From NCBI RefSeq assembly GCF_018364065.1, contig NZ_JAGZMO010000005.1, forward strand, positions 123,921 to 187,920: a stretch of DNA of 64,000 nucleotides. The letters are read 5' to 3'. This document shows, piece by piece, positions 44,101 through 57,800 of the stretch; position 1 is the first letter of the stretch, and each line of letters opens with the position of its first letter. Position numbers and translations under genes: made by a program. Below the pieces are notes generated by a model that was not told the origin of the DNA, did no database searches, and saw only the letters and a program-made list of their open reading frames with translations. Source of the DNA: Veillonella sp. (GTDB taxonomy: Bacteria; Bacillota; Negativicutes; Veillonellales; Veillonellaceae).

Positions 44101-45092
44101 GAGCCTATAGCAGCACTGTGCGGTGCATCATTACCAATACTGGCAGAAACCCCACCGATGGCAATGGAGTGGTCAGAACTCTTACCTACTTTAATATTAG
44201 TCCCCATAGCAACCGTCCAGTCGGTCTCGTCATCGACTCTGGTTCCATCGGTCCCTATAGCAATTGAATTCTCTGCCTGATCACCTATAGATACGCTCGT
44301 ACCGATAACAATACCTCGGCCACTTGAGTTTATAGTATTCCCCATCTTAGCGCCGCTACCAATGACGACACTATAAGGGGATTCATTAATTGCGCCTTTA
44401 CCAATAACAACCGAACCATTACTGCCCGGCCAGTAATTAGGTGTCTCAGTTGGGAATGGCCCATTTTTAGCGCCATAGCCGATTACGACGGAATCATCGG
44501 AGTTCTTACCGAACTCCATGTTATTGCCGATACCAACAGTATTATCAATACCATTCGTCACTTTACTATTATGGCCAATAAGAATTGATTTATATACTCT
44601 TCGATCTGAAGTATTTTTATTGCCGAAGATAAGAGACTCGGTTCCGCCTACCAATTTATTTTTGCTACCGATAAGCCATGAAGAATCTAAACCGGTAAGT
44701 TCATTACTATCACCAATGATAGTATCATTTCCGGTAGACGTTCCTACGGTATTATTGTCACCAGTAACTTTATTACTACTGGTATTTACCGTATTACCAT
44801 CACCAACAACTTCATTATTTTTAGCGTACTGTCCAAATGTATTTGCCGTATCAATATGCGCAGTAAAGTTACCATTAGCATCAGTAGCTGTTGTCCAGCT
44901 CCCATTAGTTGCCGCATCAACGGTCATGCCGCTTACTCCCACGGTCAAAGCTAAGGCCGCCAGCAAGACGCCTGCTTTACGAACGGCGCCTGTAGCGCTA
45001 CCGGAATGTTTAGTGTATCTGCGTGCCAGTTCTGACACTACAACGTATTGATTACTAACTTTACTCCAAATGACTTTATAGATTCTGTTCAT
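41190..45092 (-). CDS. Trimeric autotransporter adhesin with C-terminal SLH domain
   Basis: A 1300-residue surface adhesin. Residues 1-25 are an extended signal peptide region (MNRIYKVIWSKVSNQYVVVS), with cleavage near VDA-A at about 60. Residues about 60-640 are YadA-like head repeats (SIAIG, SVVIG, AIGSGA type). A stalk follows with neck motifs GRAATEEQL. The YadA-type membrane anchor starts near 1095 (GAGAAALAALHPLDFDPDDKW), then a coiled coil, then an SLH domain (LFPDVPQNHWAYEYV..GNFDGNRPLTRYEFAQMLYEAM) at about 1206-1260. Trimers would cross the outer membrane while the SLH end reaches the peptidoglycan. The ATG at 45092 is better spaced from GGGGGAT than the one at 45101. Confidence 0.92.
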   Translation of the reverse strand: MNRIYKVIWSKVSNQYVVVSELARRYTKHSGSATGAVRKAGVLLAALALTVGVSGMTVDAATNGSWTTATDANGNFTAHIDTANTFGQYAKNNEVVGDGNTVNTSSNKVTGDNNTVGTSTGNDTIIGDSNELTGLDSSWLIGSKNKLVGGTESLIFGNKNTSDRRVYKSILIGHNSKVTNGIDNTVGIGNNMEFGKNSDDSVVIGYGAKNGPFPTETPNYWPGSNGSVVIGKGAINESPYSVVIGSGAKMGNTINSSGRGIVIGTSVSIGDQAENSIAIGTDGTRVDDETDWTVAMGTNIKVGKSSDHSIAIGGVSASIGNDAPHSAAIGSFSKVYDGTWFGSAIGYSAKVNGRSSIALGHEARIGTDEKISRYAVALGYQSKVGGSAENGIAIGNGATVKDGAQSGLAIGVGAKANSMSSLAIGSGANATGSDNFAIGTGAKVSTKPGNISWSVAMGYYTTVEGGYSVALGSQAVIASGADRSAVVGQSSTVNSESGTIIGANATIGTSSRNSFVAGREASVADNAMFGTAVGSKAKVASQFGTAIGGSTEIEANTKHSVALGGYSKVKVTNLFTSNDLKTFKINLGTFYNDKWNISSGDGNYGVVSVGQDSQYYKRRIINVAKGRISSDSYDAINGQQIYHLTNDLTDQIAAAGGSVLAGTNIASVDSGTDADGKKQYTVNAKGASVSADDNFVLTSKEDATTNVTDYNLKLNDIVTIGAGTDGNNPIKIDGTKGHITGLTNKTLDLDDFAKVGRAATEEQLSAAMSDIEQKSYKGWKVSANGKDGVAVASNDTVDFSGKEVDGHKNIVVAQDATNLTFDLNTSINVGTGDNKVTIDGDNAKIAVGTGDNKVAIDGTKATVNVGANVSIDGQAGTANIGKVNVDGATGEIKGLTNIKLDGKDFATVGRAATEEQLNAAITDIKNSAYTGWNISANEENESKVDKDTTIDFGGHMDAEGNQNVFVRKDNAKLKFGLNNKITIGEGSTKAVINGEAGTFNLGTEEGKAVSLNGTTGMGEVGVIALNGADGEVTGLTNTTLVAEDFATVGRAATEEQLQGVNQQVVNNTNAIINVGNKVNELDNRIDKVGAGAAALAALHPLDFDPDDKWDITAGYGNYRGENAMALGAFYRPNEDTMFSVGSTMGNGNTMFNAGVSIKVGQGNHISTSRVAMAKEIKDLRTELEALKSAMLDSNAGRKVDTSKLQLFPDVPQNHWAYEYVSVLAGNGMIKGNPDGNFDGNRPLTRYEFAQMLYEAMVNGATLSDKILTEFAPELERFTVDTIRTDKNGNPTIERVRVKKQ

Positions 45093-45748
45093 ATGTATCA
45101 TCCCCCACTTCCCTATACCTAAATGAACTATTTAATGTTTTTCCTAATTCACACTCCTCCATATGTTACTGCCTTTAAATCTATAAAATATTGGAAACCA
45201 ATTGATCGTATTGAACAATGAAACGTATCAAAAACGACCGAACAAATACCCCATAGTCTCCAAATTTTACCAATCGTAATGTTTGATTTTTCTATAATTA
45301 ACTTAGATTAAAATTTTCCCTTGAATTTAACTTCATCTTTATTTCATGATATCATTAAAACTGATTACAAACAACATTATTTTTATAAAATAATGACTAA
45401 ATATAAAAATAAATAAATCTTATATATAATGGTAAGCTACAACCGTAAAACTTAGTCGCTTCAGTAATTTTTACCAGTATTCATAAGTGATGTTATCTTC
45501 TTAACGGCTTTTTACACCCTATTAAATTTGAAATATTATTAATTATCATTTAATTAAAATATATTATACTTTATTTATTCTTCATTATATGCTCATTTTC
45601 CTGCTTTTAAAAACGACAGCTCTCATACCCTTCTATTGAACATTCTATTGAAAGAAGAATTTAATCATATTTTTGATTACATATGCTTTTATGTACATAT
45701 ATCATCTGTATTTTATGAGAGTCAGGGCATCAGTTTTAAAATAAAAAG
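45093..45748. other. AT-rich region between the two adhesin genes
   Basis: No gene. A weak promoter candidate for the smaller adhesin lies at 45346-45374. The rest is AT-rich and could bind nucleoid proteins, but nothing specific is seen. Confidence 0.4.
45346..45374 (-). promoter_or_regulatory. Candidate promoter of the smaller adhesin
   Basis: On the minus strand TTGTTT (45369-45374) and TATCAT (45346-45351) are 17 bp apart, which would give a leader of about 250 nt. The region is very AT-rich, so chance matches are likely. Confidence 0.3.
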
Positions 45749-45786
45749 CAAAAACCGCGACTGTCTCACGACAGTCGCGGTTTCTG
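45749..45786 (-). terminator. Terminator of the giant adhesin gene
   Basis: AAACCGCGACTGTC and GACAGTCGCGGTTT form a perfect 14-bp stem with a four-base loop. T residues follow on the minus strand. Confidence 0.9.
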
Positions 45787-45840
45787 TGTAACGCTTACAT
45801 TACGTTAGCTTTATCTCTGAAAGATATGCGCAATATAAGA

Positions 45841-48800
45841 TTATTCTTTATCCTTGTTTTCAGGAACGATACGAACACGTTGGATGGTTGGGTTACCATC
45901 TTTATCCTTCTTCACAGTGTCAATGCGGATGTACTTGAGTTCGTCGGAGAATTCGTTCGCCAAGCGATCTAATGTATCATCACCTTGGAGGGCTGCATTG
46001 GATGCTGCACCTGCCATGATTGCACGATAAACAACTGCTGCAAATTCATAACGTGTCATCATACGGTTACCATCGAAGTTGCCATCAGGATATCCTTCAA
46101 CGATTCCGAGATCATGAAGTTTATTTTCATATTCATAAGCCCAGTGGTTGGAAGGAACGTCTGGGAAGAGTTGACTGCCCTTAGACTCAATCGTACCAGG
46201 GTTCTGGCCGGTCAACTGATTAATCATTTGACTTTGACGATTTACTAAGTCTTCAAGTTTAGCTACGTCTTCACGGAGACTTCTGATTTCCTTAGCCATG
46301 CCAACACGAGAGTTGGATACGTTGTTGCCTTGACCAATCTTGAAGGATACACCGGCGTTGAACATGTTTTCACCGCCACCGATAGTACCACCAACGGAGA
46401 ATGTAGTGTCTTCATTTGGTTTGTAGAAGGCACCTAACGCACCGGCATTAGCACCGCTATAGTGACCGTAACCGAATGCGAAATCCCATTTATCATCCGG
46501 ATCGAAGTCCTGTGGATGAAGTGCTGCAAGAGCTGCCGCACCGGCACCAACACGATTAATACGATTATCTAATTTGTTAACCGCACCACCGAGGCTGTTG
46601 ATAGCCTGGTCACGTTGAGCCAATTGGCTACCATTAATAGCTTCAGTAGAGCCCGGAGCAACTGCACCATCAGCCACACCGCTTACCACGTTGTTACCCA
46701 TGTTGATATTGCTATCCTGGAGTGTGATATTGCGATCGGCATCTACTGTCTTAATGGTGATACCACTACTATTCATAGTCGTATTGCCTGTTGTTACGCT
46801 ATCAAGATTTGTTAAGTCTTTCGCAAGTTTAATGTCAAGACCATCACCGCTACTGTTTCTTACAACGCCAATGTTACCATCGGATAATCTAGCGGTATTT
46901 GCACCGCCGTTGAGTTTCAAGGTATCACCGAGGCCTACAGTAACGCTGTTATCGGCTCCGTCATCGCCCTGGAATACACGGCCTTTATTCACTTTGTCAT
47001 CAACAACCTTCAATTGATCTTCAGTTGCTGCACGACCGGACTGGATATTTTCACCATCCCAAGCAGTGTTGCTTAAACCAGTGAGGTAAGTACCTGTTGC
47101 CGGATTGCTGTCGCCTGCTGTGTTTTCTTGATTGCCAAGAACAGCGCCGCCTGCGGAAATCTGACCTTTGGAACCATCCATCTTAACTTGGTTATCACCA
47201 CTGCCGGCTGTTACCGTTGCACCGTTACCGTCAATGTTAACCTGTTTGGATGCATCACTATTGTCACCAAGAGTGATATTATCGTTCAAGTTAACTTTGT
47301 TAGTATCAGGATCAACCGTAATGTTCTTACCGGACTGAGCTTTTACAGAGTCAGCTGCTGCATTGGCAATATTCTTAATATCACCGATGTTGGCTGCATT
47401 CGTATCGGTATCATATGTTGGATTACCGTCAGCATCAATACCGTCAACACCACTAGCTACGTTTTTGATTTGCGTATCGCCTGCATTGATACCATCTTTA
47501 TCGATGGAAATACCGGAGTCCTTAATCGAAAACTTATTAGTCGAAACGCCGCCTTCATTGATTGTTGTATTACCGGCTGTAATAGAACCATCTCTACCAA
47601 GGTCAACATCCTTATTTAAGCCAACTTCAATCTTGCCATCTTTAACAGATGTTACCGTATTGCCGTCGCCGGTGATGTTAATCGTGCCACCTAAGTTCTG
47701 TTTTACAGTGCTGTTGTCGTCAGCACCTAAAACGAAGCCACCACCACTTTCAGCATCTGTAACATTGCTGATAGCTTTGCTCAAATCGCCGATATTAGCT
47801 GCATTGTTATAGTTTTCCTGACCTTTTACAGAGGTATCATACATAGTACCGTCAATACCGCTGGCTACATTAACAATCTGGTTACCACCGTTGTTCAAGC
47901 CATTATTAGTAAGTGTTACTGCACTTGTACCGCTACCTATAGTTACACCGCCGTTATTGATAACGGTGTCACCCATAGTTACGGAACCTGTGGAGCCAAG
48001 GTTGAGGTCTTTGTTCAACTTAACTGTTAAGAGACTGTTATCGCCATCCTGGCCGGAAACGACACCGATGTTGCCATCAGTTAAGTCCGCTTCGTTAGTT
48101 GCATTGCCTTTTACATTAACTTGATTGTTAAGTTTTACCGCAGATACAGTACCGAAGTCGCCGCCGTATTTCATGCCATCATCAAGGGTTGCTACCTGAT
48201 GATTTTGACCACTAGGGTCAGTGTAAATAATACGTGTCATGGTATCGCCAGGTTGACCATTTACACCGGCTTGACCAGGAGTTGTGTAGATGTCAGTCAT
48301 GCCGTCTTTGCCATTGAGGCCGATGTGACCTTCTAAGCCGTCAACGCCATCAACACCATCTTTACCTGTAATACTTACGCCATCTTTACCATTTTCGTCT
48401 TTAATGGAGATACCGTCGTTGCCGTCGATAGCTACGCTATTGCCATCGCTACCGTTAACGGCGATAGATCCGTTAGCCCCCGGCGTACCATCAGTGCCTT
48501 TTGTACCAATGGACAAGTTATTGCTTAAGCCTACAGTAATCTTACCGTTTTCAGCATCAGCAGTTGTTGTAATATTCTGACCGTCGCCGGCGATTTGAAT
48601 CGTCTTACCGAGGTCTTGTTTTACAGCATTGCCGTTGTCATCAGTTAAGCCGAAACCACCGGTTGCGTTTTCGCTGGTGCCGTCAGAAACTGCTTTAACT
48701 GCGTCACTTACAGTTTTGAGCTGATTTTCAGTTGCTGCACGACCGCTTACGATATCTGGGTTCGCTACATTCCATTCAGTGTTGTCTAAACCGGTTACAA

Positions 48801-51800
48801 AGCTACCATCTTCGCCAACACCACCGGCTGTCACAACGCCTTGATCACCTATTACAGCAGTACCTGCTTCAACTGTGTTCAAGCCTGTAATATCTTTAGC
48901 CAATTGAACAGTTAATTTAGCATTGTCACCATCTTGAGAAGCTACAACACCGATATTAGCATCTGTAGATAACTTGGAGGCATCTGTTTGACCGCCCACA
49001 ATGTTTACAGTTTTATTTAACTTAACAGCTGCAGAGCCCGAATCACCGGTATATACCATACCGTCGTTTAATGTAGCAACAGTCTGGTCACCTACAGTAA
49101 TTCTATCTACAGGAGTACCTGTTACATCATCAACGCTAGGACCAACTTTAATATTTACAGTTGTACCAGGTGTTCCGTCAGCGCCGGCAGGACCGGTTAA
49201 GCCGATAGAACCATCAGCGCCGTTGATAACTACAGCGGAACCGTCTTTACCATTTACGCTAATCTTACCATCTACACCATCTGTACCGTCAGCACCATCT
49301 TTCGCACCTATGGAGATGTCATTACTCAAGGCCACAGTAATGTTACCGTTTGTAGGATCAGTTGTAGTCGTAATATTCTGACCATCACCTACAATGCCAA
49401 GCGCTTCACCAAGGTCACGATGTACCGTTTCACCACTATCAGCCGTGAAATCCATGCCCTTATTAACTAAGGCATCGCTTACGTTCTTAAGGTCACCGAT
49501 GTTAGCCGCATTAGTATCCGTATTGTATGTTGGGTTGCCGTCAGCATCAACACCGTCGGAACCGCTGGCTACGTTGGTAATCTGATTACCGCCGTTGTTA
49601 AGGCCTGTGCCAGTTAAGGTTACAGGGTTGCCTGTGGATGGAGTAATTGTAACGCCATCATTATTAATAACAGTTGCGCCTGTTGTTACAGAACCGGTAG
49701 AGCCTAAGTTAATGTCTTTATTGAGTTTAACGGTTAACAAGCCATTGTCGCCGTCCTGGCTGGATACAACGCCAATGTTGCCTGTAGTAAGGTTAGCTTC
49801 AGTTGTTGCTTCGCCTTTTACGTTAACTTGATTATTCAATTTAACGTTAGAAACTGTACCGAAGTCACCACCATACTTCATACCGTCACTCAAGGTAGCA
49901 ATCGTCTGTCCACCAGCAGTAATTCGATCTACAGGCGTACCAGTTACATCGTTAACACTGGAACCGGCTTGGATTGTAATTGGAGAACCGGAACCGGTAT
50001 TGAGGGAGATAGAACCGTCAGCACCGTTAATAGCTACAGCGGAGCCGTCTTTACCGTTAACAGTAATAGAGCTGTCTGCGCCTTCCGTAGTACCGTCTTC
50101 ACTTGCTTTTTCACCAAGAGCAATCGTATTGCTTAAGCCTACAGTAATTTTGCCGTTAGCAGCATCAGCTGTAGTTTTAACATTACCGTCGCCAGCGATT
50201 TGAATCGTCTTACCAAGGTCTTGTTTTACAGCGTTGCCGTCATCGTCAGTTAAGCCGAAACCACCGGTTGCGTTTTCACTAGTACCATCGGTAATAGCAT
50301 CACTTACAGTCTTCAACTGGTCTTCAGTTGCTGCACGACCACTTACGATATCCGGATCAGCTACATTCCAGCTTGTATTATCCAAACCAGTTACATAACT
50401 GCCTGTTTCAGCAACACCATCTGCTGTAGTAATCGTTTGATTACCTAAAGTAGCATCACCGGCTGTTACCGTATTCAAACCAGTAATATCTTTAGCCAAC
50501 TGAACAGTTAATTTAGCATTGTCACCGTCTTGAGAAGCTACAACACCAATGTTAGCATCTGTAGATAACTTGGATGCATCTGTTTGACCGCCAACAATGT
50601 TTACAGTTTTATTTAATTTAACAGCTGCAGAGCCGGTGTCACCGGTGTATACCATACCGTCGTTTAATGTAGCAACAGTCTGGTCACCTACAGTAATACG
50701 ATCAGCAGCAGTACCGGTTACGTCATTAGCACTTGTGCCGGCCTTAATAGTAACTGTTGCACCAGGTGTTCCGTCAGCGCCGGCAGGGCCGGTTAAGCCG
50801 ATGGAGCCGTCTTTACCGTTAATAGCCACTGAAGATCCGGCAGCACCATTCACAGTAATGGAGCTATCTACACCGCCTGTACCGTCAGCACCGTTTGCAC
50901 TACCTAAGGTAATGTCATCAGCAAGTTTAAGATCATATGTTGTCTGACCGTTATTATCGGTTGCTTTGAGTTTCAAATTGCTACCTGCATAATCAGTTGT
51001 ACCTGCTGCAGTGCCATCTTCAACTGTTACAATTGTATGTTTTTCAGCAATGTCTTTAACGGATTTCAACTGACTACCGTTAACAGCATCAGTAGATGTA
51101 TCACTTACATCACCAGCTGCCACGTTAGTAATCTTATTACCGCCATTGTTGAGGCCTGTGCCGGTTAAAGTTACAGGGTTACCTGTGGATGGAGTAATTG
51201 TAACGCCATCGTTATTAATAACAGTTGCGCCTGTTGTTACAGAACCGGTAGATCCTAAGTTAATGTCTTTATTCAGTTTAACGGTTAACAAGCCATTGTC
51301 GCCAGCTTGGCTGGAAACTACACCAATGTTGCCTGTAGTAAGGTTAGCTTCAGTTGTTGCTTCACCTTTTACGTCAACTTGATTATTTAACTTAACATTT
51401 GAAACTGTACCAAAGTCACCGCCGTATTTCATTCCGTCATTCATAGTAGCTACGGTTTGACCGCCTACAGTAATACGGTTAACAGGTGAACCTGTTACAT
51501 CGTTCACACTGGAACCGGCTTGGATTGTAATTGGAGAACCGGAACCGGTGTTAAGGGAAATAGAACCGTCAGCACCATTAATAGCTACAGCGGAGCCGTC
51601 TTTACCGTTAACAGTAATAGAGCTGTCTGCGCCTTCAGTAGTACCGTCTTCACTTGCTTTTTCACCAAGAGTAATCGTATTGCTTAAGCCTACAGTGATT
51701 TTACCGTTAGCAGCATCAGCTGTAGTCTTCAAATTACCGTCACCGGCAATTTGAATGGCTTTGCCAAGGTCTTGTTTTACAGCTGTACCGCTATCGTCAG

Positions 51801-54800
51801 TTAAGCCGAAACCACCTGTTGCGTTTTCGCTAGTACCGTCAGTAATAGCATCGCTTACAGTCTTCAACTGATTTTCAGTCGCTGCACGACCACTTACGAT
51901 ATCCGGATTTGTTACATTCCAGCTTGTATTATCCAAACCAGTTACATAATTACCTGTTTGAGCAATACCACCGGCAGTAAGTTCTGTTTGAGTACCTATT
52001 GTAGCAGTACCGGCAGTCACTGTATTCAAGCCTGTAATATCTTTAGCCAATTGAACGGTTAATTTACCGTTGTCACCATCTTGAGATGCTACGATACCAA
52101 TATTATTATCTGTAGATAATTTAGAAGCATCGGTTTCACCGCCAACAATGTTTACAGTTTTATTTAATTTAACAGCAGCACTTCCTGTGTCACCGGTATA
52201 TACCATACCATCATCAAGTGTCGCAACAGTTGCACCACCTGCTGTAATACGATTAATAGAATTGCCGTTTACATCATTTGCTGCAGTACCGGCTGCAATC
52301 GTAGCTGTGGAACCGTCAGACCCAGTCAATGCGATAGAACCGTCAGCACCATTGATAGCAACAGCTGAACCGTCTTTGCCATTAACTGTAACAGAACCGT
52401 CAACACCATCTGTGCCTGTACTACCTAAGGTAATAGCATCAGCAAGTTTGAGGTCATAGGTAGTCTTATCGCCATTAGTAGTCGCTTTAAGCTTCAAGTT
52501 GCTGCCTGTATAGTCAGTTGTACCTGCTACTGTACCACCTTCAACAGTAACTGCTGTAGCGGCTGCTTTCAACTGACCATAATTTACAGCATCTGTATCG
52601 GCTGTGCCTGCACCCACGTTAGTAATTCTATTACCACCGTTGTTGAGGCCGTCGTTAGTGAGACTTACAGCAGTATCACCAGTGCCAATAGTCATGCCGT
52701 CGTTATTTACTACGGTATCGTCCATTGTTACAGAGCCATTTTCACCTAAATCAATATTCTGAGCCAATTGAACTTTTAACTGACCGTTAACATTGTTTAC
52801 ACCAATGTTATTTTCAGTCAATTTAGTTGCGTCAGCACCGCCAACGATATCTAACTGTTCGTTAAGTTTCTTGGCGATAACATTAGTGCCATCTGCCTTA
52901 GCATTATCACCGGCATACTTCTGACCGTCACTCATAGTAGCGATGGTCTGACCGCCTGCAGTAATACGGTCTACAGGAGTGCCGTCTACGTTATTAACGC
53001 TGCCACCGGCTACAATAGTAACCTTTGGCTGCGTTCCATCAGCGCCGGCAGGACCTGTTAAACCGATAGAGCCGTCTGCACCGTTAATTACTACCGCGGA
53101 ACCGTCTTTACCGTTAACACCAATCTTGCCGTCCACGCCATCTGTACCGTCATCACCGTCTTTAGCACCGATAGAAAGATCGTTGCTTAAGCCTACAGTA
53201 ATTTTGCCGTTCGTAGCATCAGCTGTAGTTGTAACATTACCGTCACCAGCGACTTGAATTGTTTCGCCAAGACTTTGTGTAACTTTTGTTCCACTATCAT
53301 CAGTCAAGCCGAAAGCACCTGTACCGGTAGAAATGGCATTCACTTTCTCGTTGATAGCTTTAAGCTGATCTTCAGTAGCTGCGCGACCGGTTACGGCATC
53401 CGGATTAGACGTATCCCAAGCTGTATTACTTAAGCCGGTTAAGTAAGTACCTGTCTGAGAAACACCGCCGGCAGTAGTCACCGTCTGGTTGCCCAATACA
53501 GCTGTACCAACAGTCACAGAACCGGTATCGCCTAAGTTAATATCTTTTACTAACTGAACTTTTAATTGGCCGTTAACATTATTTACACCAATGTTGTTGT
53601 CAGTCAATTTAGTTGCATCAGCACCACCAACGATATCTAATTGTTCATTAAGATTTTTAGCAATAACTTTAGTTGTATCGGTTTGTCCATCATCGCCTGC
53701 ATATTTCAGACCGTCACTCATTGTAGCAACTGTCTGACCGCCTACAGTAATACGATCAACGGAAGTGCCGGCTAAGTTATTTGCACTTGTACCTGCTTGG
53801 ATAGTCACAGGAGAACCGGAACCGGTATTAAGTGCGATAGAGCCGTTAGAACCATTGATAGCTACAGCCGAACCATCTGTTCCTTTAGCTGTAACAGAAC
53901 CATCAGCACCGTTGACAGCTACGGAAGAACCGTCAGCACCGTTCAGCGTAATGGAGCCATCAGTACCGGTTGTGCCGGCTGCACTGTCTGCAGCACTGCC
54001 TAGAACGATGTTATCGGCAAGTTTCACATCATAGGTTGGTGAACCATTTGCTGTAGTTCCTGCTTTCACCTGCAAGTTGTCACCCGCATAAGTTCCATTA
54101 GTTGGTGCAGCTGTACCACCTTCAACAGTGATTTCAGTTGTCTTTGATTCACCAATTGCTATCTGACTGAGTCTATCTTCTAATTGCGTTACATTAACAG
54201 CATCTGTACCGTTAACACCGGCTGCCACGTTAGTAATCGTTTTGTTGCCGTTGTCGAGACCGGAGCTTGTCAAGGACACAGGGTCACCTGTAGTCGGTGT
54301 AATCGTAATACCGTTATTATTAACTACAGTATTACCCATAGTAACAGAACCGGTAGAACCTAAGTTGATGTCTTTATTTAATTTGACAACCAACAAACCG
54401 TTGTCACCGGCTTGGCTGGAAACAACGCCAATGTTACCGGTAGTAAGGTCAGCTTCAGTCGCTGCTTCACCTTTTACAGTAACTTGGTTATTCAATTTCA
54501 CGTTGGAAACTGCACCGAAATCACCATAGTATTTCATGCCGTCATTCATAGTAGCTACGGTTTGACCGTCTACAGTAATACGGTTAACAGGTGTACCTGT
54601 TACATCGTTAACACTGGAACCGGCTTGGATTGTAATAGGAGAACCGGAACCGGTATTCAAAACGATAGAGCCGTCAGCACCGTTAATAGTTACCGCGGAG
54701 CCGTCTTTGCCGTTAACTGTAATAGAACTGTCTACACCTTCAGTAGAGCCGTCTTCACTTGCTTTTTCACCAAGTGCAATTGTATTACTCAAACCTACGG

Positions 54801-57800
54801 TAATTTTACCGTTAGCTGCATCACTGGTAGTTGTAATGTTGCCATCACCGGCAATATTTAAAGTTTCACCAAGGTTACGGTGTACGGAATCACCACTATC
54901 GGCTGTGAAATTCAAACCATCATTAGTTAATTCAGTCTTAGCCGCATCGGTAATATTTTTAATGTCACCAATATTGGCTCCATTAGTAAGATTGTTGTAA
55001 GTTGGATTGCCGTCAGCATCGACACCATCGGAACCGCTAGCCACATTAGTAATCTGTTTGCTGCCGGCGTTGATGCCCGTTGTCGTCACAGACGGACCGT
55101 TAGTGATTGTTAAACCATCGCTTGTAAGGGCTGTATCACCAACTTTTACGCCATCGTTATTAACAACAGTATTACCGGTTGTTACGGAACCTGTAGAGCC
55201 TAAGTCGAGATCTTTATTAAGACTTACTTCAAGAGCACCGTCTTTAACAGTTGTCGTAATGTTAGAAACGCCATCAGGATTATCAGTTGTAGCAGTACCG
55301 TCGGTTACGCCACCTTTAACGGTAATTGTCTTACCGAGGTCTTGTTTAACCGTTGTGCCACTGCCATCAGCGAGACCGAAACCACCGGTTGCATTTTCAC
55401 TGGTACCGTCTGAAACAGCAGTCACCGCATCACTTACAGTTTTGAGCTGATCTTCAGTCGCAGCACGACCGGTTACGATATCCGGATTAGCTACATTCCA
55501 TTCGGTGTTGTCTAAACCGGTTACATAGCTACCGTCTTGCGCAACACCACCTGCCGTCACAACGCCTTGATCACCTAATACAGCTGTACCTGCTTCTACG
55601 GTGTTTAAACCGGTAATATCTTTAGCCAATTGAACTGTCAATTTACCATTGTCGCCATCTTGGGAAGCTACGATACCGATGTTATTATCCGTAGATAATT
55701 TAGAAGCATCTGTTTCACCGCCAACAATGTTGACAATTTTATTCAATTTAACGGCAGCAGAACCAGTATCCCCGGTATATACCATACCATCATTCAAGGT
55801 TGCTACTGTCTGGTCACCTACAGTAATACGGTTAACAGAAGTGCCGTTTACATCATTAGCTGCAGGGCCTGCTGCAATAGTAGCTGTAGAACCGTCAGCA
55901 CCTGTTAAAGCGATAGAGCCGTCCGCACCGTTGATAGCAACGGATTCACCGTCTTTACCATTAACAGTAAGGGAACCATCTACACCATTAGTGCCTGCAC
56001 TGCCTAATGTTACGTTATCGGCAAGTTTCAAGTCATAAGTCGTAATAGCTGCACCTTCAGTAGCCGTTACCTGCAAATTGCTACCTGCATACGTGCCATC
56101 AGTAGGAGCTGCTGTACCACCGTCAACAGTAAGCTTAGTCGTTCCGCCGGAACCGCCGGTGATTCCACCGATTTCATCTTTCAACTGTTTGAAGTTAACA
56201 GCATCAGTATCTGCCGTACCGGCTGCAACATTAGTAATCTTCTGTCCGCCGTTGTTAAGGCCACTGTTAGAAAGACTTACCGTGTTATCGCCACTGCCAA
56301 AAGTTAAGGAACCGGTAGAACCTAAGTTAATGTCTTTATTAAGCTTAACCGTTAATAAACCATTGTTTCCGGCCTGGCTGGAAACAACACCAATGTTACC
56401 TGTTGTAAGGTCAGCTTCAGATGTTGCTTCACCTTTTACATCAACTTGATTATTTAATTTAACGTTGGAAACTGTACCGAAGTCGCCACCATATTTCATA
56501 CCGTCATTCATGGTAGCTACAGTTTGGCCACCTACAGTAATACGGTTAACAGGTGTACCTGTTACATCGTTAACACTGGAACCGGCTTGAATTGCAATCG
56601 GAGAACCGGAGCCGGTGTTCAATGTAATGGAACCATCAGCGCCGTTAATCGCTACGGCGGATCCGTCTTTACCATTAAGTGTAATAGAGCTGTCTGTCCC
56701 TTCGGTACCTGCTGCACTATCGGCTGCGCTACCTAAGGTAATGTTATCAGCCAATTTTACGTCATAAGTCGTTGCACCGGTGATTTCAGTTTTTTCAGTT
56801 ATCTGCAAGTTACTGCCTGTATAGTTACCACCTGTTCCGGCTGCAGTACCGCCTTCAACCGTAAGATTTGTCTTACTGCCTTCACCGGCACTTACACCGG
56901 CGATTGCCTTGGTCAACTGATCCACGTTAACAGCATCTGTACCATCTGTACCTGTTGCAACATTAGTAATTTTATTGCCGCCATTATCGAGACCGGCATT
57001 AGTTAAGGTTACAGGTTTACCTGTGGATGTGGCCGGTGCAATAGTTACGCCGTTGTTATTAATAACAGTAGCACCTGTCGTTAAGGAACCGGTAGAACCT
57101 AAGTCGATGTCTTTATTCAATTTAACAACCAATAAACCGTTATCTCCGGCCTGGCTGGAAACAACGCCGATGTTACCGGTTGTAAGGTCAGCCTCAGTGG
57201 TTGCTTCACCTTTCACATCAACTTGATTGTTGAGTTTAACGTTAGAAACTGTACCGAAGTCGCCACCGTATTTCATGCCGTCATTCATAGTAGCTACGGT
57301 TTGACCGCCTACAGTAATACGGTTAACAGGAGAACCTGTTACATCGTTTACACTGGAACCGGCTTGAATTGTAATCGGAGAACCGGAACCGGTATTAAGG
57401 GAAATAGAACCGTCAGCACCGTTAATAGCCACAGCGGAACCATCTTTACCATTAACAGTAATAGAGCTATCTGCGCCTTCCGTAGTGCCGTCTTCACTTG
57501 CTTTTTCACCAAGTGCAATCGTATTGCTTAAGCCTACGGTAAGTTTGCCGTCTGCAGCCGTAGTTGTAACATTACCGTCACCGGCAATTTGAATTGTCTT
57601 ACCAAGGTCTTGTTTAACTGCTGTACCGCTGTCATCAGTTAAGCCGAAACCACCGACTGCGTTTTCGCTAGTACCATCTATAATTGCATCACTTACAGTT
57701 TTGAGTTGATCTTCTGTAGCTGCACGACCGGTTACAATATCCGGATTAGTTACATTCCAGCTTGTGTTGTCTAAACCGGTTACATAGCTACCTGTTTGAG

